Assembly: GCA_002433075.1 (NCBI GenBank)
Contig: DJHM01000061.1
Span: 218,849 to 259,394, forward strand
From: Latescibacteria bacterium UBA6620
Lineage (GTDB): Bacteria > Latescibacterota > UBA2968
Length of the DNA: 40,546 nt
Direction: 5' to 3'
A program made the position numbers and the translations under genes. Every line of letters begins with the position of its first letter. Position 1 is the stretch's first letter. The notes under the pieces were generated by a model. That model made no database searches, was not told the DNA's origin, and was given only the letters and a program-made list of their open reading frames with translations. Positions 1-7,240 of this stretch are shown one piece after another.

Positions 1-21
1 GGGTGCAGGGTGCAGAAGAGG

Positions 22-765
22 CTATGTTCCGTCTTGTAAGATGTCACGGACGATTTCGCCGTAGCCTTCGGTGTAGTCCATCTCGACGTACCAGGCGCCG
101 AGATACTCAAGCGGCGTGAAGTCCGACAGATCGTAAGTGGGGGACGGGTTGAACTGGACAACGCCGTCGCCCGATCGACATACGTGGACCGTCACGTCCG
201 TCGTCACTCCCGACACGTCCACGACCTGCATCACATCCGCTCCCTGTCCATCTGCGCGCGGAATCACTTTCAGTCGATACGCGGGCTGCAACGACGGCAC
301 CTCCTCGGGCGAGGCTTCACGATGCATCGTCGAGCGAACGCTCAGAACCGATGTCCCCGCGACGTGCGTGTCCGTCACCATCACCCGTTCTTCCATCCGC
401 ACGTCCATTTCCGCGAACACCTTCGGTGTACCATAGATCTCGCGTCCGGCCGGGATGCTGGAACGAGAATTCAAGAATACGACGGGCGCGAAGAACACCT
501 CCTGCCCTTCGTAGTGGCACTTCACGACGAGCACGCTTTCGTCGAAAACCCCATAGTTCGCCGACCACGGGACCGTCAGACCGATCGCAACGCAGTAACC
601 GTCTTCCGATGGCTCGAAACAGGCGGGCAGCACGTGGTCTACGGCGGATGTGTCGGCCCTGAAATGCACGTACTGAAAGCGAGCGTTCCGGTATCTCGCC
701 GGCGGCATCGGGTAGTAGGGCGAGAACGCCGGCATGTTTGCAATCTGATCGAGGGGGATTGTCAT
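22..765 (-). CDS. Acetoacetate decarboxylase-family protein
   Basis: This 247-residue protein has the acetoacetate decarboxylase (ADC) fold signature GREIYGTPKVFAEM at residues 107-120. Its lysine is residue 115, the same number as the Schiff-base lysine of the clostridial enzyme. ADC enzymes decarboxylate beta-keto acids through that lysine, and a second lysine at 116 lowers its pKa. Here residue 116 is valine, so classical acetoacetate decarboxylation is doubtful. ADC-like relatives without the second lysine are known to do other aldol or hydratase-type chemistry. The ATG at 765 follows a GAGGAA ribosome site about 5 nt upstream. The gene is on the same strand as the acetyltransferase at 1104-2294 but is separated from it by a repeat-rich 338-nt gap, so it is probably transcribed alone. 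Family assignment is firm; substrate is unknown. Confidence 0.88.
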   Translation of the reverse strand: MTIPLDQIANMPAFSPYYPMPPARYRNARFQYVHFRADTSAVDHVLPACFEPSEDGYCVAIGLTVPWSANYGVFDESVLVVKCHYEGQEVFFAPVVFLNSRSSIPAGREIYGTPKVFAEMDVRMEERVMVTDTHVAGTSVLSVRSTMHREASPEEVPSLQPAYRLKVIPRADGQGADVMQVVDVSGVTTDVTVHVCRSGDGVVQFNPSPTYDLSDFTPLEYLGAWYVEMDYTEGYGEIVRDILQDGT

Positions 766-1103
766 TCTGTTCCTCGGGAGAGGTGATTGGAACTACAAGG
801 TCATTGTCACCCTTGTACAGGATGCCTTTGACATGTCAGGGGAATTGAACCCCGGCCAAATAGCATAGTGTGTTGCTTCTAGTGGGCTATAACACAATCG
901 CACTCTGGAACAACAGGGAGCAGGGTCACTTCGAGCACCTCGACTACGCTCGGCACAGGCTCCGTCGAGAAGTCCCTGTCTGCCCATCGCAATGGGCGTG
1001 TTGTCGACTTCGCTCGAACTGACGCCGCGAAGGACGGTGACACTGAAGGACAGGATGACTTTCCTCACAGGCCACTATATGTCCCAGTGACTGCCGTGGC
1101 GGC
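766..1103. repeat. Repeat-rich intergenic gap with long-loop copy of the TTCGAGC/GTCGAGAA palindromic repeat
   Basis: No credible gene lies in these 338 bases. From 922 to about 1005 there is a repeat beginning AGGGTCACTTCGAGC and closing GTCGAGAAGTCCCT. The same outer arms occur at 27226-27282. Here the loop between the arms is about 27 nt and holds CTCGGCACAGGCTCCGTCGA (949-968), which is the exact reverse complement of 9189-9208. A small GGGG-AATTGAA-CCCC hairpin resembling a tRNA T-arm lies at 839-853, but no complete tRNA surrounds it. The repeat is clear by eye; its function is unknown. Confidence 0.6.
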
Positions 1104-2294
1104 TCAAGAATGATCAAGCCCCCAGATCGGGAAGTAGTACGGAAACAACCGATCAAGGATTTCCTTCGCTTGTGGCGGAAGAACCAGCGGTTCGAGCGAA
1201 TCGTGGCCGCCGAAGATCAGCTGTGCGACTTGGCGCTGTGTCAGAGATATCACGTTGTTTCCCTTCCGGGATGAAAGATCGACAGAGCCATCCGCGAAGG
1301 CGATCGTCACACACTCGCCCAATTCCTCACACTCGATCGACACCTCTCCGTCAACGTTACTTCCTTTTTCTCCAAGGTGGTTCTGAATCCGTTCGAGCAA
1401 CAGTGTCAGGCGGTTGACGCGCATCATCTGATGTCCGGCACCTTTCGAGTGCTCGACAGGTCGCGAGCTGCCCGGACTCTTCGTTTCCAGGAGCGACGCG
1501 ATCGCCGAAGGCGACAGATTCACCCACGCCTGAATCGTCTCGCTGGCGTGCTCGCGAAGGATGTGTCCGACAAGGGCCTCCAGCGCCGCAGGATCTCCCC
1601 CGCCTTCAATCAGTCCGGGTTTGTTTGTCGCTTCGCCGTAGACGAGATAGGCGCGCTCGTCCGAAGCGTTCGTTAGAAACGTCGTGATCTTCGGAAGGAT
1701 AAGAAGCGCCTTATAGTCCTCAGCCGATCGCCGAATGTGATAGGGCTCCGCGTCGTGGACGCCGGCCACGAGATCGATATGCGTGCTGTTCGACGGGTCG
1801 AAACATTGGACCTCGAATGAACCGACATCGAAACGTTCCTTATCTGCCGGATCGAGCCAATAGGTCAGACCCTGTGAACCGACGGCTTCCCATCCTGCTT
1901 GCTGGTAAAACGGAAAGGTGGCTTCCAATGTCCAAAGGACCGAAACCGGCCACCCCTCCTCCTCCATAATACGCACGCAGTCCCAAAGACAACGTGTAGC
2001 GTAGCCGCGCTTTCGGTAGTCGGGGTGTGTGATCGTCGGGCTGATGATTCCGATCGTAAACGCATCTTCCTTCGCAACAACCTCTCGCGGGGCAATGGGA
2101 ACGTGTGCGATGACTTTTCCATCGACCTTCAGGATCCGCATCAGGTCGAGCTTCGCCTCGTTGAACACGAGCGGATAGTCCGTCCGGATGTCCTGATCAA
2201 TACCCGCCCGAAAGGTGTCGTTGATCAACGCCATGACCTCGTCGAACTCAGACGCATGACACCCGCGCGGCCCCTCGATTCGTTCGGTTCCCAC
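1104..2294 (-). CDS. Eis-like GNAT acetyltransferase with C-terminal SCP2-type domain
   Basis: The protein has an N-terminal GNAT domain followed by a second acyltransferase-like half and a C-terminal sterol-carrier-like domain, the layout of the Eis family. GNAT motif A is ITHPDYRKRGYATRCL, around residues 88-103 from the GTG start, and carries the acetyl-CoA pyrophosphate loop RKRGYA. The C-terminal part includes ISLTQRQVAQLIFGG, typical of Eis-type ends. Family members acetylate amines, but the substrate cannot be read from sequence. I chose GTG at 2294 because GAGGAG sits 7 nt upstream; an upstream in-frame ATG would extend the protein by up to 15 residues into the preceding gene. Only one base separates this start from the stop of the broken Ldh gene upstream, so the two were once translationally coupled. 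Confidence 0.85.
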   Translation of the reverse strand: MGTERIEGPRGCHASEFDEVMALINDTFRAGIDQDIRTDYPLVFNEAKLDLMRILKVDGKVIAHVPIAPREVVAKEDAFTIGIISPTITHPDYRKRGYATRCLWDCVRIMEEEGWPVSVLWTLEATFPFYQQAGWEAVGSQGLTYWLDPADKERFDVGSFEVQCFDPSNSTHIDLVAGVHDAEPYHIRRSAEDYKALLILPKITTFLTNASDERAYLVYGEATNKPGLIEGGGDPAALEALVGHILREHASETIQAWVNLSPSAIASLLETKSPGSSRPVEHSKGAGHQMMRVNRLTLLLERIQNHLGEKGSNVDGEVSIECEELGECVTIAFADGSVDLSSRKGNNVISLTQRQVAQLIFGGHDSLEPLVLPPQAKEILDRLFPYYFPIWGLDHS

Positions 2295-2295
2295 T

Positions 2296-2892
2296 TCAGA
2301 TCTCCTCATTCGTCCGGGAACGTATTTTCCATTCGACACCGACCGGCGTGATCCTCCCGGCTCGCTCGCTCAGCACGGCCGCGTCCCGCACGAAACCGGA
2401 CAACGACTGGAACAGGTCGACGCGAAACACGATCATCCTCACCCCCTGGTGACGGAGCAGATCGGTCCCGTGCTCTGTTTCCGAATACGCCGAGGCTCTG
2501 GTCAGGATGGGCCCGAGAAACTCCGTCGCCGTCATCACCGCTTGCCCCTTGTAGCCACCGAAATGGCTCAGATACCCGTCGTCGATGGCGCCGGGATCCC
2601 TTGTGGGGTCTCCGTTCCGGTCGACCACACACCCTTCCGGCAGGCATCACCCGAGTCCGCATACCGACCCAGCTTCCCACCCGACAGGCCCGTCGTGGCG
2701 AAGTCGAACGCCATCGACGTCCCGTTTTCTCCGGGGCACGCCACAGCGATCGGGTTCGTGTGCAGGAGCGGTTCCCGGCCTCCGAACGGAACCGCGGCCG
2801 GATCCTCTCGGCCGTGCCCTCAGACCGACACGATCGCCACCATTCCCCGGTTGGCCGCCATCTCCGCGTAGTGACCTAACCCACCGATGAAG
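2296..2892 (-). pseudogene. Decayed Ldh-type (malate/lactate dehydrogenase 2 family) oxidoreductase, 5'-truncated
   Basis: Minus-strand fragments in different frames together match the Ldh_2 family: GLGHYAEMAANRGMVAIVS, then PFGGREPLLHTNPIAVACPG, TTGLSGGKLGRYADSGDA, PEGCVVDRNGDPTRDPGAID and FGGYKGQAVM. The intact homolog at 37371 has the same order of motifs. The copy is broken in three ways. An in-frame TGA follows MVAIVSV near 2820. A one-base frameshift lies near 2645, between SGDA and LPEG. The first third is missing, including the GHDSHG active-site region, and the sequence is fused to the tail of a PhyH gene. The catalytic-loop histidine expected before IGGLG is phenylalanine at the junction. 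The stop at 2296 sits one base before the acetyltransferase start. Confidence 0.85.
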
Positions 2893-3470
2893 CTGTTCCT
2901 TGAAGGTATCATCCGGATCGTAGACGGCAGTTCGTTCCATGCCGAAATGTCTGTAGTTGTAGAGCAGCATCCGTCGAACCTTCGTCCCCGTATTGTCCAT
3001 CGCCCTGTGCCAGATACGACCGTTCCACAGGATGGCGTCACCCGCCTTCCCCGTCAGCTGAACGTGATCGGGCATCTACTCGAGCGGATCGTATTTGGGG
3101 ACGTCATCGGTCTCGGCCTTGTGTGAGCCGGCTTCACGTGCAGTGCATTATCGTGCATCATCATGTCAGGGCCCATCAACCTTTCAGTGATGCCGATTGT
3201 TTGCGGGTGTTCCATCAGATCCAAGAAGATATCACCGTGGATTACGATGGGAGCCACAACGTGGGCCGTCTCGCACATCCGGTACGGTCGATACTCGACG
3301 TTCTCCGCCAGCGCCCGCTGCCAGTCATCCCGTGTCGCCTCTTCAACACGCTGGAACTCCGCCTGTGCGCGAGGAAGCTCATCTTCAGGAATCGCCCCTT
3401 TGACGATGAGGTAGCCCTGATCGTCAAAGAAGTAGAGGCGCTCTTCGGTCAATTCGTCGTTTTCCTGCAC
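2893..3470 (-). pseudogene. Broken phytanoyl-CoA dioxygenase (PhyH), core deleted
   Basis: The N-terminal half reads LTEERLYFFDDQGYLIVKG and continues to MMMHDNALHVKPAHT, typical PhyH sequence from a GTG start at 3470. A frameshift near 3123 and an in-frame TAG near 3075 follow. Reading then resumes as MPDHVQLTGKAGDAILWNGR and IWHRAM, which is the C-terminal PhyH segment with the distal iron histidine. The central part of the double-stranded beta helix, including the HxD motif, is missing, so an internal deletion accompanies the frameshift. The tail runs directly into Ldh sequence near 2890. The product cannot be an active oxygenase. The original order PhyH then Ldh matches the intact pair at 36333-38417. 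Confidence 0.85.
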
Positions 3471-3647
3471 GGATCGCTCCGATCAACGGGTAAGGCCTGG
3501 AATCCTTCGCAGTATCTGCCCGGGAAGGCGCCGTCATCATTCCTCGACGCGTGGCCATCCATATGGCATTTTGCTCCCGGGCTATATACGGAATGTTGTT
3601 GGCAAGAGCGAGTCGTCTAACCGGTCCCACATTCAATAAGGCTGAAT

Positions 3648-4511
3648 ATGGCACACCCTACCGACAAATCCCGCCCCCATCCTCGTATCGACGATCGGGA
3701 TTGGACCCAGCTCACCCTCGGCCAGCGAATCCAGCACCTCGAAGTCGAAGGTTATGTCATTCTCCCCGAGCGAATGGATCCCGCTCATATTGCCCGGCTC
3801 AAAGAGCAAGTCGCCCCGATGGAGACGATTCCCGCCGATTACAGCGACAACCAACGCGTCGCCGCCCGTATCCAGTTCGCTGGTGGGTCGGTTTCCGATC
3901 TGATCGCCTATCCCCCCACGATCGAGTTTCTGAAAGTCCTCTTCGGCGACGAGATCGTCATGATGTCCTACGACTATGCTCGCTCCGAGCCCGGGCATCC
4001 CGGCATCAGCCTGCACTGTGACGGTCAGCCCTGGGGATCCCACATTTTCGCCGCCGAATACACCTGCCCGAAGCTCATTCGTGTGCTTTACTACCTAGAC
4101 GACCTGACGCCTGAAGTGTCACCGTTCAAAGTCATCCCCCGCTCTCATCTCAGCTATCACAACGAAGCCAATCCCTACCTGCGATACGAAACACATCCCG
4201 AAGAAGTCATGGTCACCTGCAGAGCTGGTTCGATCCTGCTGATCGACAACTGTGTGTTCCACGGGAACTTCGCGAATACGGGGACGTATGCCCGAGACGC
4301 GCTTCAGCTCTCCTATCGACCCTCGTGGGCAGGGCCGATGGACGACGTCGAACCGTGGGACCCGGAGGAGGTCGCGAAGCTTCCCCCCGTGGTCCAGGCG
4401 TTTATGGGTGCCCGCAGCGGCCGGATCTGGATTCCCGAAGGAGGGAACAAACCGGCCGGCATGCGTAGCGAAGCGCCAGGCATGGATCCCAGCCGTTGGG
4501 ATCGCGAATAG
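3648..4511 (+). CDS. PhyH-family Fe(II)/2-oxoglutarate dioxygenase
   Basis: A complete 287-residue PhyH protein. The iron-binding triad is visible as H123-C-D125 in SLHCDGQPWG and H205 in VFHGNFANTG. R216 in YARDALQLSYRP is positioned to bind 2-oxoglutarate. Such enzymes hydroxylate organic substrates using O2 and 2-oxoglutarate in the cytoplasm. The phytanoyl-CoA name reflects the founding member and not this protein's substrate. The N-terminus LEVEGYVILPERMDPAHIARL is the usual PhyH opening. It is divergent from the broken PhyH gene upstream, with a 177-nt spacer that may hold its promoter. It seems to be monocistronic because degraded DNA follows. Confidence 0.92.
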   Translation: MAHPTDKSRPHPRIDDRDWTQLTLGQRIQHLEVEGYVILPERMDPAHIARLKEQVAPMETIPADYSDNQRVAARIQFAGGSVSDLIAYPPTIEFLKVLFGDEIVMMSYDYARSEPGHPGISLHCDGQPWGSHIFAAEYTCPKLIRVLYYLDDLTPEVSPFKVIPRSHLSYHNEANPYLRYETHPEEVMVTCRAGSILLIDNCVFHGNFANTGTYARDALQLSYRPSWAGPMDDVEPWDPEEVAKLPPVVQAFMGARSGRIWIPEGGNKPAGMRSEAPGMDPSRWDRE

Positions 4512-4537
4512 CCCGGAGCCAGACAAGACCCATCTCT

Positions 4538-4693
4538 ATGGATTCCACCGATTCAGTTGAAACGATCGTCGCCAGGATCGAGGAGGAGGTTCCAAGCGTA
4601 CTCGCGGCCACGAATACGCCAGGAGCTTCAATTGCCCTGATTCACGATCGTGCTTGCGTGTGGACCGGTGGGTTTGGCGTCACGAACTCTGAC
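4538..4693 (+). pseudogene. Remnant of a beta-lactamase-family serine hydrolase (N-terminus only)
   Basis: From ATG 4538 the frame encodes about 50 residues ending PGASIALIHDRACVWTGGFG then VTN. This is the classic opening of class C beta-lactamase or penicillin-binding-protein-like serine hydrolases. After residue 52 the similarity stops: no SxxK, YxN or KTG motif follows in any forward frame. The frame stays open to 5014 but reads as low-complexity, unfamiliar sequence. I interpret it as the surviving 5' end of a deleted gene. Confidence 0.6.
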
Positions 4694-4695
4694 AG

Positions 4696-4854
4696 ATGCG
4701 CAGCAACCACGCCATGTTTGCACGGAAGGGTCGGAAGATGTACGGCGACCACTGGCGGTCCATCGACGATCCACGCCATCAGCACTGGCTCAGATGCCTG
4801 GATTCGCTCGGCGCACTGGAGACGCCCGAAGAGGGAAAGCGTGAGGTTAGCTGA
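4696..4854 (+). CDS. Short unrecognised ORF, possible C-terminal gene fragment
   Basis: ATG at 4696 opens a 52-residue frame, different from that of the serine-hydrolase remnant before it. It includes HAMFARKGRKMYGDHWRSID and PRHQHWLRCLDSLGALETPE before TGA at 4854. The composition, with paired charged and aromatic residues, looks like genuine protein rather than noise. No good ribosome site precedes it. It may be the 3' end of a lost gene. I do not recognise the family. Confidence 0.25.
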   Translation: MRSNHAMFARKGRKMYGDHWRSIDDPRHQHWLRCLDSLGALETPEEGKREVS

Positions 4855-5290
4855 GGTGAGGTCCGGCGAAGGGGTCGGCCCTCGGGTCTGCGAAACCCAG
4901 CTCCTTAGCAGTAATATCACGAATGGGGCCGGGCATCAACTAGCAGCTGATACGAAAATAAAGTTCTTCACGGATAGACTGGATGGATCAGACGCCAGTC
5001 GCTCTACAGTTTAGGAGTCAGTCGCCCACACGGTCGCGGCCCAGGTAGAGGCGGCAGCGAGCGACGGTCTTGTTTCAACTCCAGGGGGGGTTAGGGTTGG
5101 GTCGGGAGGCACTTGGGGATTGTCACCGGTGCCGTCACCGAGCAGAATCGTACTGCCGGCCTGGGCCACAGCCCCCGCGGCGGCTAAGCGGGACTTTTCT
5201 GGTTCTCTTTTGGTCACAAAAGAGAACACACACACATGAGTTTCGAAAAAGGAAGGCGTCGACCATCCACTCTTGTAGGTGAAGAAATCC
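4855..5290. repeat. Gene-free stretch with a perfect 11-bp hairpin
   Basis: I see no credible gene here. The main feature is a perfect hairpin at 5202-5227: GTTCTCTTTTG, a 4-nt loop GTCA, then CAAAAGAGAAC. It lies about 65 bases before the GH172 start. The A/T-rich stem is unlike the GC-rich surroundings and resembles the short dispersed CTTTTG/CAAAAG palindromes found in many bacterial genomes. It could be a mobile palindrome or an attenuator; there is no clear U-tract after it. Confidence 0.5.
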
Positions 5291-6373
5291 ATGATTTCCC
5301 ATCTCCCCAACCTCCCAAACCTCCGCAACCTGGAGAGCCGCTGCATCTCACCCGAGAATCCAACGGGCGCCAAAGGAAAAGGTGCAATGGAGGGGGATGG
5401 ATGGAAGGGCTCGCCATTCGTACGACCGTTCCCGAAGGACACGACGGTCACCGTGGCGGACATCAATGGACCCGGGATGATCCGTCATATCTGGTTCGCT
5501 CTGGGCACAGAAAAGGGCGCAGCCGAAGACTACGAAGCCTGTCGGAACGTCATCCTCCGTTGCTACTGGGACGACCAGGAGCATCCGTCCGTTGAATGCC
5601 CCGTGGGAGATTTCTTCGGGATTGCCCACGGCCGCCGTCGGGTGTTCACCTCCGCGCTGATGACGAACACGAACGGTGCTGCCATGAACAGCTATCTGCC
5701 GATGCCGTTCGGAGCCGCACGAATCACCATCGAAAATGACACCGGCTATCAGACGGACCTCGCTTACTTCATCAACTATACGCTTGGAGACGACGTCTCT
5801 GAGTCCGGGCGCCTTCACGCGCTCTTCAAGAGGGAGAATCCGGTCACCGCCGGAGCCGACTATGCGATCCTTCCCCGAATTGAGGGTCGAGGTATCTACG
5901 TCGGCACGATTTTGGGCGTCCGGGCGCTGAACCACGGCGACCACATCGACATGTGGTGGGGCGAGGGTGAGGTTAAAATGTATGTCGACGGAGACGACCG
6001 ATATCCGACGATCGTCGGGTCCGGCACGGAAGACTACTTCTGCAGCGCCTCCGGCTTCGAGCTGCACGCCACGCCCTACTCCGGTGCACCCTACTGCCAC
6101 GGCTCACTCTTCAGCTGCTATCGCTGGCACATAGCCGATCCGGTTTATTTTCAGTCGGACCTTCGTGTGGAAGTTCAACACATGGGCAACGACATGCGTC
6201 TCATCGACGATCCCAGAAAGCGGTACATCGAACGGATCGACGACTACGCCTCCGTCGCTTTCTGGTATCAGGACCTGCCGTCCCAAACGCTGCCCGAATT
6301 TCCGGACAGACGCGATCGCTCCGCCGACCTGGGACTCCAGTCTGGTGAGGCGGCCTTGGAAGGCCTTGGTTAG
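5291..6373 (+). CDS. GH172 (DUF2961) family glycoside hydrolase
   Basis: The opening LESRCISPENPTGAKGKGAM near residues 15-34 is the GH172/DUF2961 hallmark. WWGEGEVKMYVDGDD and the motif GTEDYF (residues 245-250) follow. Characterised family members hydrolyse difructose anhydride or alpha-D-arabinofuranosides, as oligomers of a jelly-roll fold. The glutamates of the GEGE and GTEDYF motifs (E225 and E247 from this start) are candidates for the paired catalytic carboxylates. The length of about 360 residues is normal for the family. I chose ATG 5291; a GTG 12 bases earlier is also possible. No signal peptide is evident, so a cytoplasmic role on imported oligosaccharides is likely. PhyH follows after 26 bases, suggesting co-transcription. 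Confidence 0.9.
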   Translation: MISHLPNLPNLRNLESRCISPENPTGAKGKGAMEGDGWKGSPFVRPFPKDTTVTVADINGPGMIRHIWFALGTEKGAAEDYEACRNVILRCYWDDQEHPSVECPVGDFFGIAHGRRRVFTSALMTNTNGAAMNSYLPMPFGAARITIENDTGYQTDLAYFINYTLGDDVSESGRLHALFKRENPVTAGADYAILPRIEGRGIYVGTILGVRALNHGDHIDMWWGEGEVKMYVDGDDRYPTIVGSGTEDYFCSASGFELHATPYSGAPYCHGSLFSCYRWHIADPVYFQSDLRVEVQHMGNDMRLIDDPRKRYIERIDDYASVAFWYQDLPSQTLPEFPDRRDRSADLGLQSGEAALEGLG

Positions 6374-6399
6374 ATGTCATTGTCAGGAAACCCTACGAA

Positions 6400-7158
6400 G
6401 TGACTGCGCGAGAAATCCAGGACCGCGTTGAAGAAGTACGCGAGCCAGGATACACCATCCTGGAAGGAAGCATTCCGAAGGACATTGTGGAGGCGGTGAA
6501 CCAAGCGTTCTCGCCGATCTGGGATGCGCATCAGGACGCCATCCGAACGGACCCGAACCGAGGACCCATGCGGCATTACATTCCTCTTCCCTACGACGTG
6601 CCGTTCTACGATTCTGCCATCCACGTCAACCCGGATCTGATCGCCATCGTCAAGACGATCCTCGGTGAGGATGCCCAACTCACCCGCTACGCGACGGACA
6701 CACCTGCCAGGGGGAGCGTCCATCAGGATTGGCACGGCGACGTCGACGTCCTTTTTCCTGAGGAGCCGGAGTACGTCCCACCACCGGCCGTCATCACGGT
6801 CAATTCTCCCCTCGTCGACGTCAACGAAGAGAATGGGCCCCTGGAGGTCGCGGACGGAACCCACCGTCTTCCGATTCAAACCGCAAAAGAGCAGATTGAG
6901 CGGGGGGAAATTTCGGGCAAGCCCCTTTGCATGAAAGTGGGGGACATCCTGATCCGAGACCCACGCTGTGTCCATCGCGGCGCACCCAACAATACGGACA
7001 CACCCCGTCCTGTCGCCGCCGTAGTCTTCCAACGGAAGTGGTACCGAATACATCCGCATCATCGACGCTTTCCTCTTCATCTTTATGGCAGACTCTCGGA
7101 AGAGGAACAGCAGCTGTTGCAGGGAATCGTCGAGCCGCGGAGCGCCGAACGAAAGTAG
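6400..7158 (+). CDS. PhyH-family dioxygenase
   Basis: A 252-residue PhyH protein with H108-Q-D110 (SVHQDWHGD), distal H192 (CVHRGAPNN) and R203 (TPRPVAAVVF), so all iron and co-substrate ligands are present. VNEENGPLEVADGTHRLP is the usual strand linking the two halves of the beta helix. The GTG start lies 26 bases after the GH172 stop, with AGGAAA about 10 nt upstream. The pair may act on one pathway, for example oxidising a product released by the glycosidase, but that is inference. The substrate cannot be predicted. Confidence 0.9.
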   Translation: MTAREIQDRVEEVREPGYTILEGSIPKDIVEAVNQAFSPIWDAHQDAIRTDPNRGPMRHYIPLPYDVPFYDSAIHVNPDLIAIVKTILGEDAQLTRYATDTPARGSVHQDWHGDVDVLFPEEPEYVPPPAVITVNSPLVDVNEENGPLEVADGTHRLPIQTAKEQIERGEISGKPLCMKVGDILIRDPRCVHRGAPNNTDTPRPVAAVVFQRKWYRIHPHHRRFPLHLYGRLSEEEQQLLQGIVEPRSAERK

Positions 7159-7207
7159 CCTGGGGCGCCAGCACGCGGGAGCCTGCGAAGGCGGGCGAAG
7201 CCCCAGG
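7159..7207. repeat. Inverted repeat after PhyH
   Basis: CCTGGGGC at 7159-7166 pairs with GCCCCAGG at 7200-7207, directly after the PhyH stop codon. The 33-nt loop is GC-rich. No U-tract follows, so it may be a weak terminator, an mRNA 3' stabiliser or a repeat copy. The next gene has its own strong GGAGG ribosome site. Confidence 0.45.
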
Positions 7208-7240
7208 AAATCTTACACGTAGCAGTGTGCGGAGGACACA

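Noticed and set aside
839..853. GGGG-AATTGAA-CCCC hairpin resembling a tRNA T-arm on the minus strand
   Set aside because: I could not find a matching acceptor stem, anticodon arm or D arm nearby, so it is not a complete tRNA. It may be a remnant or chance.
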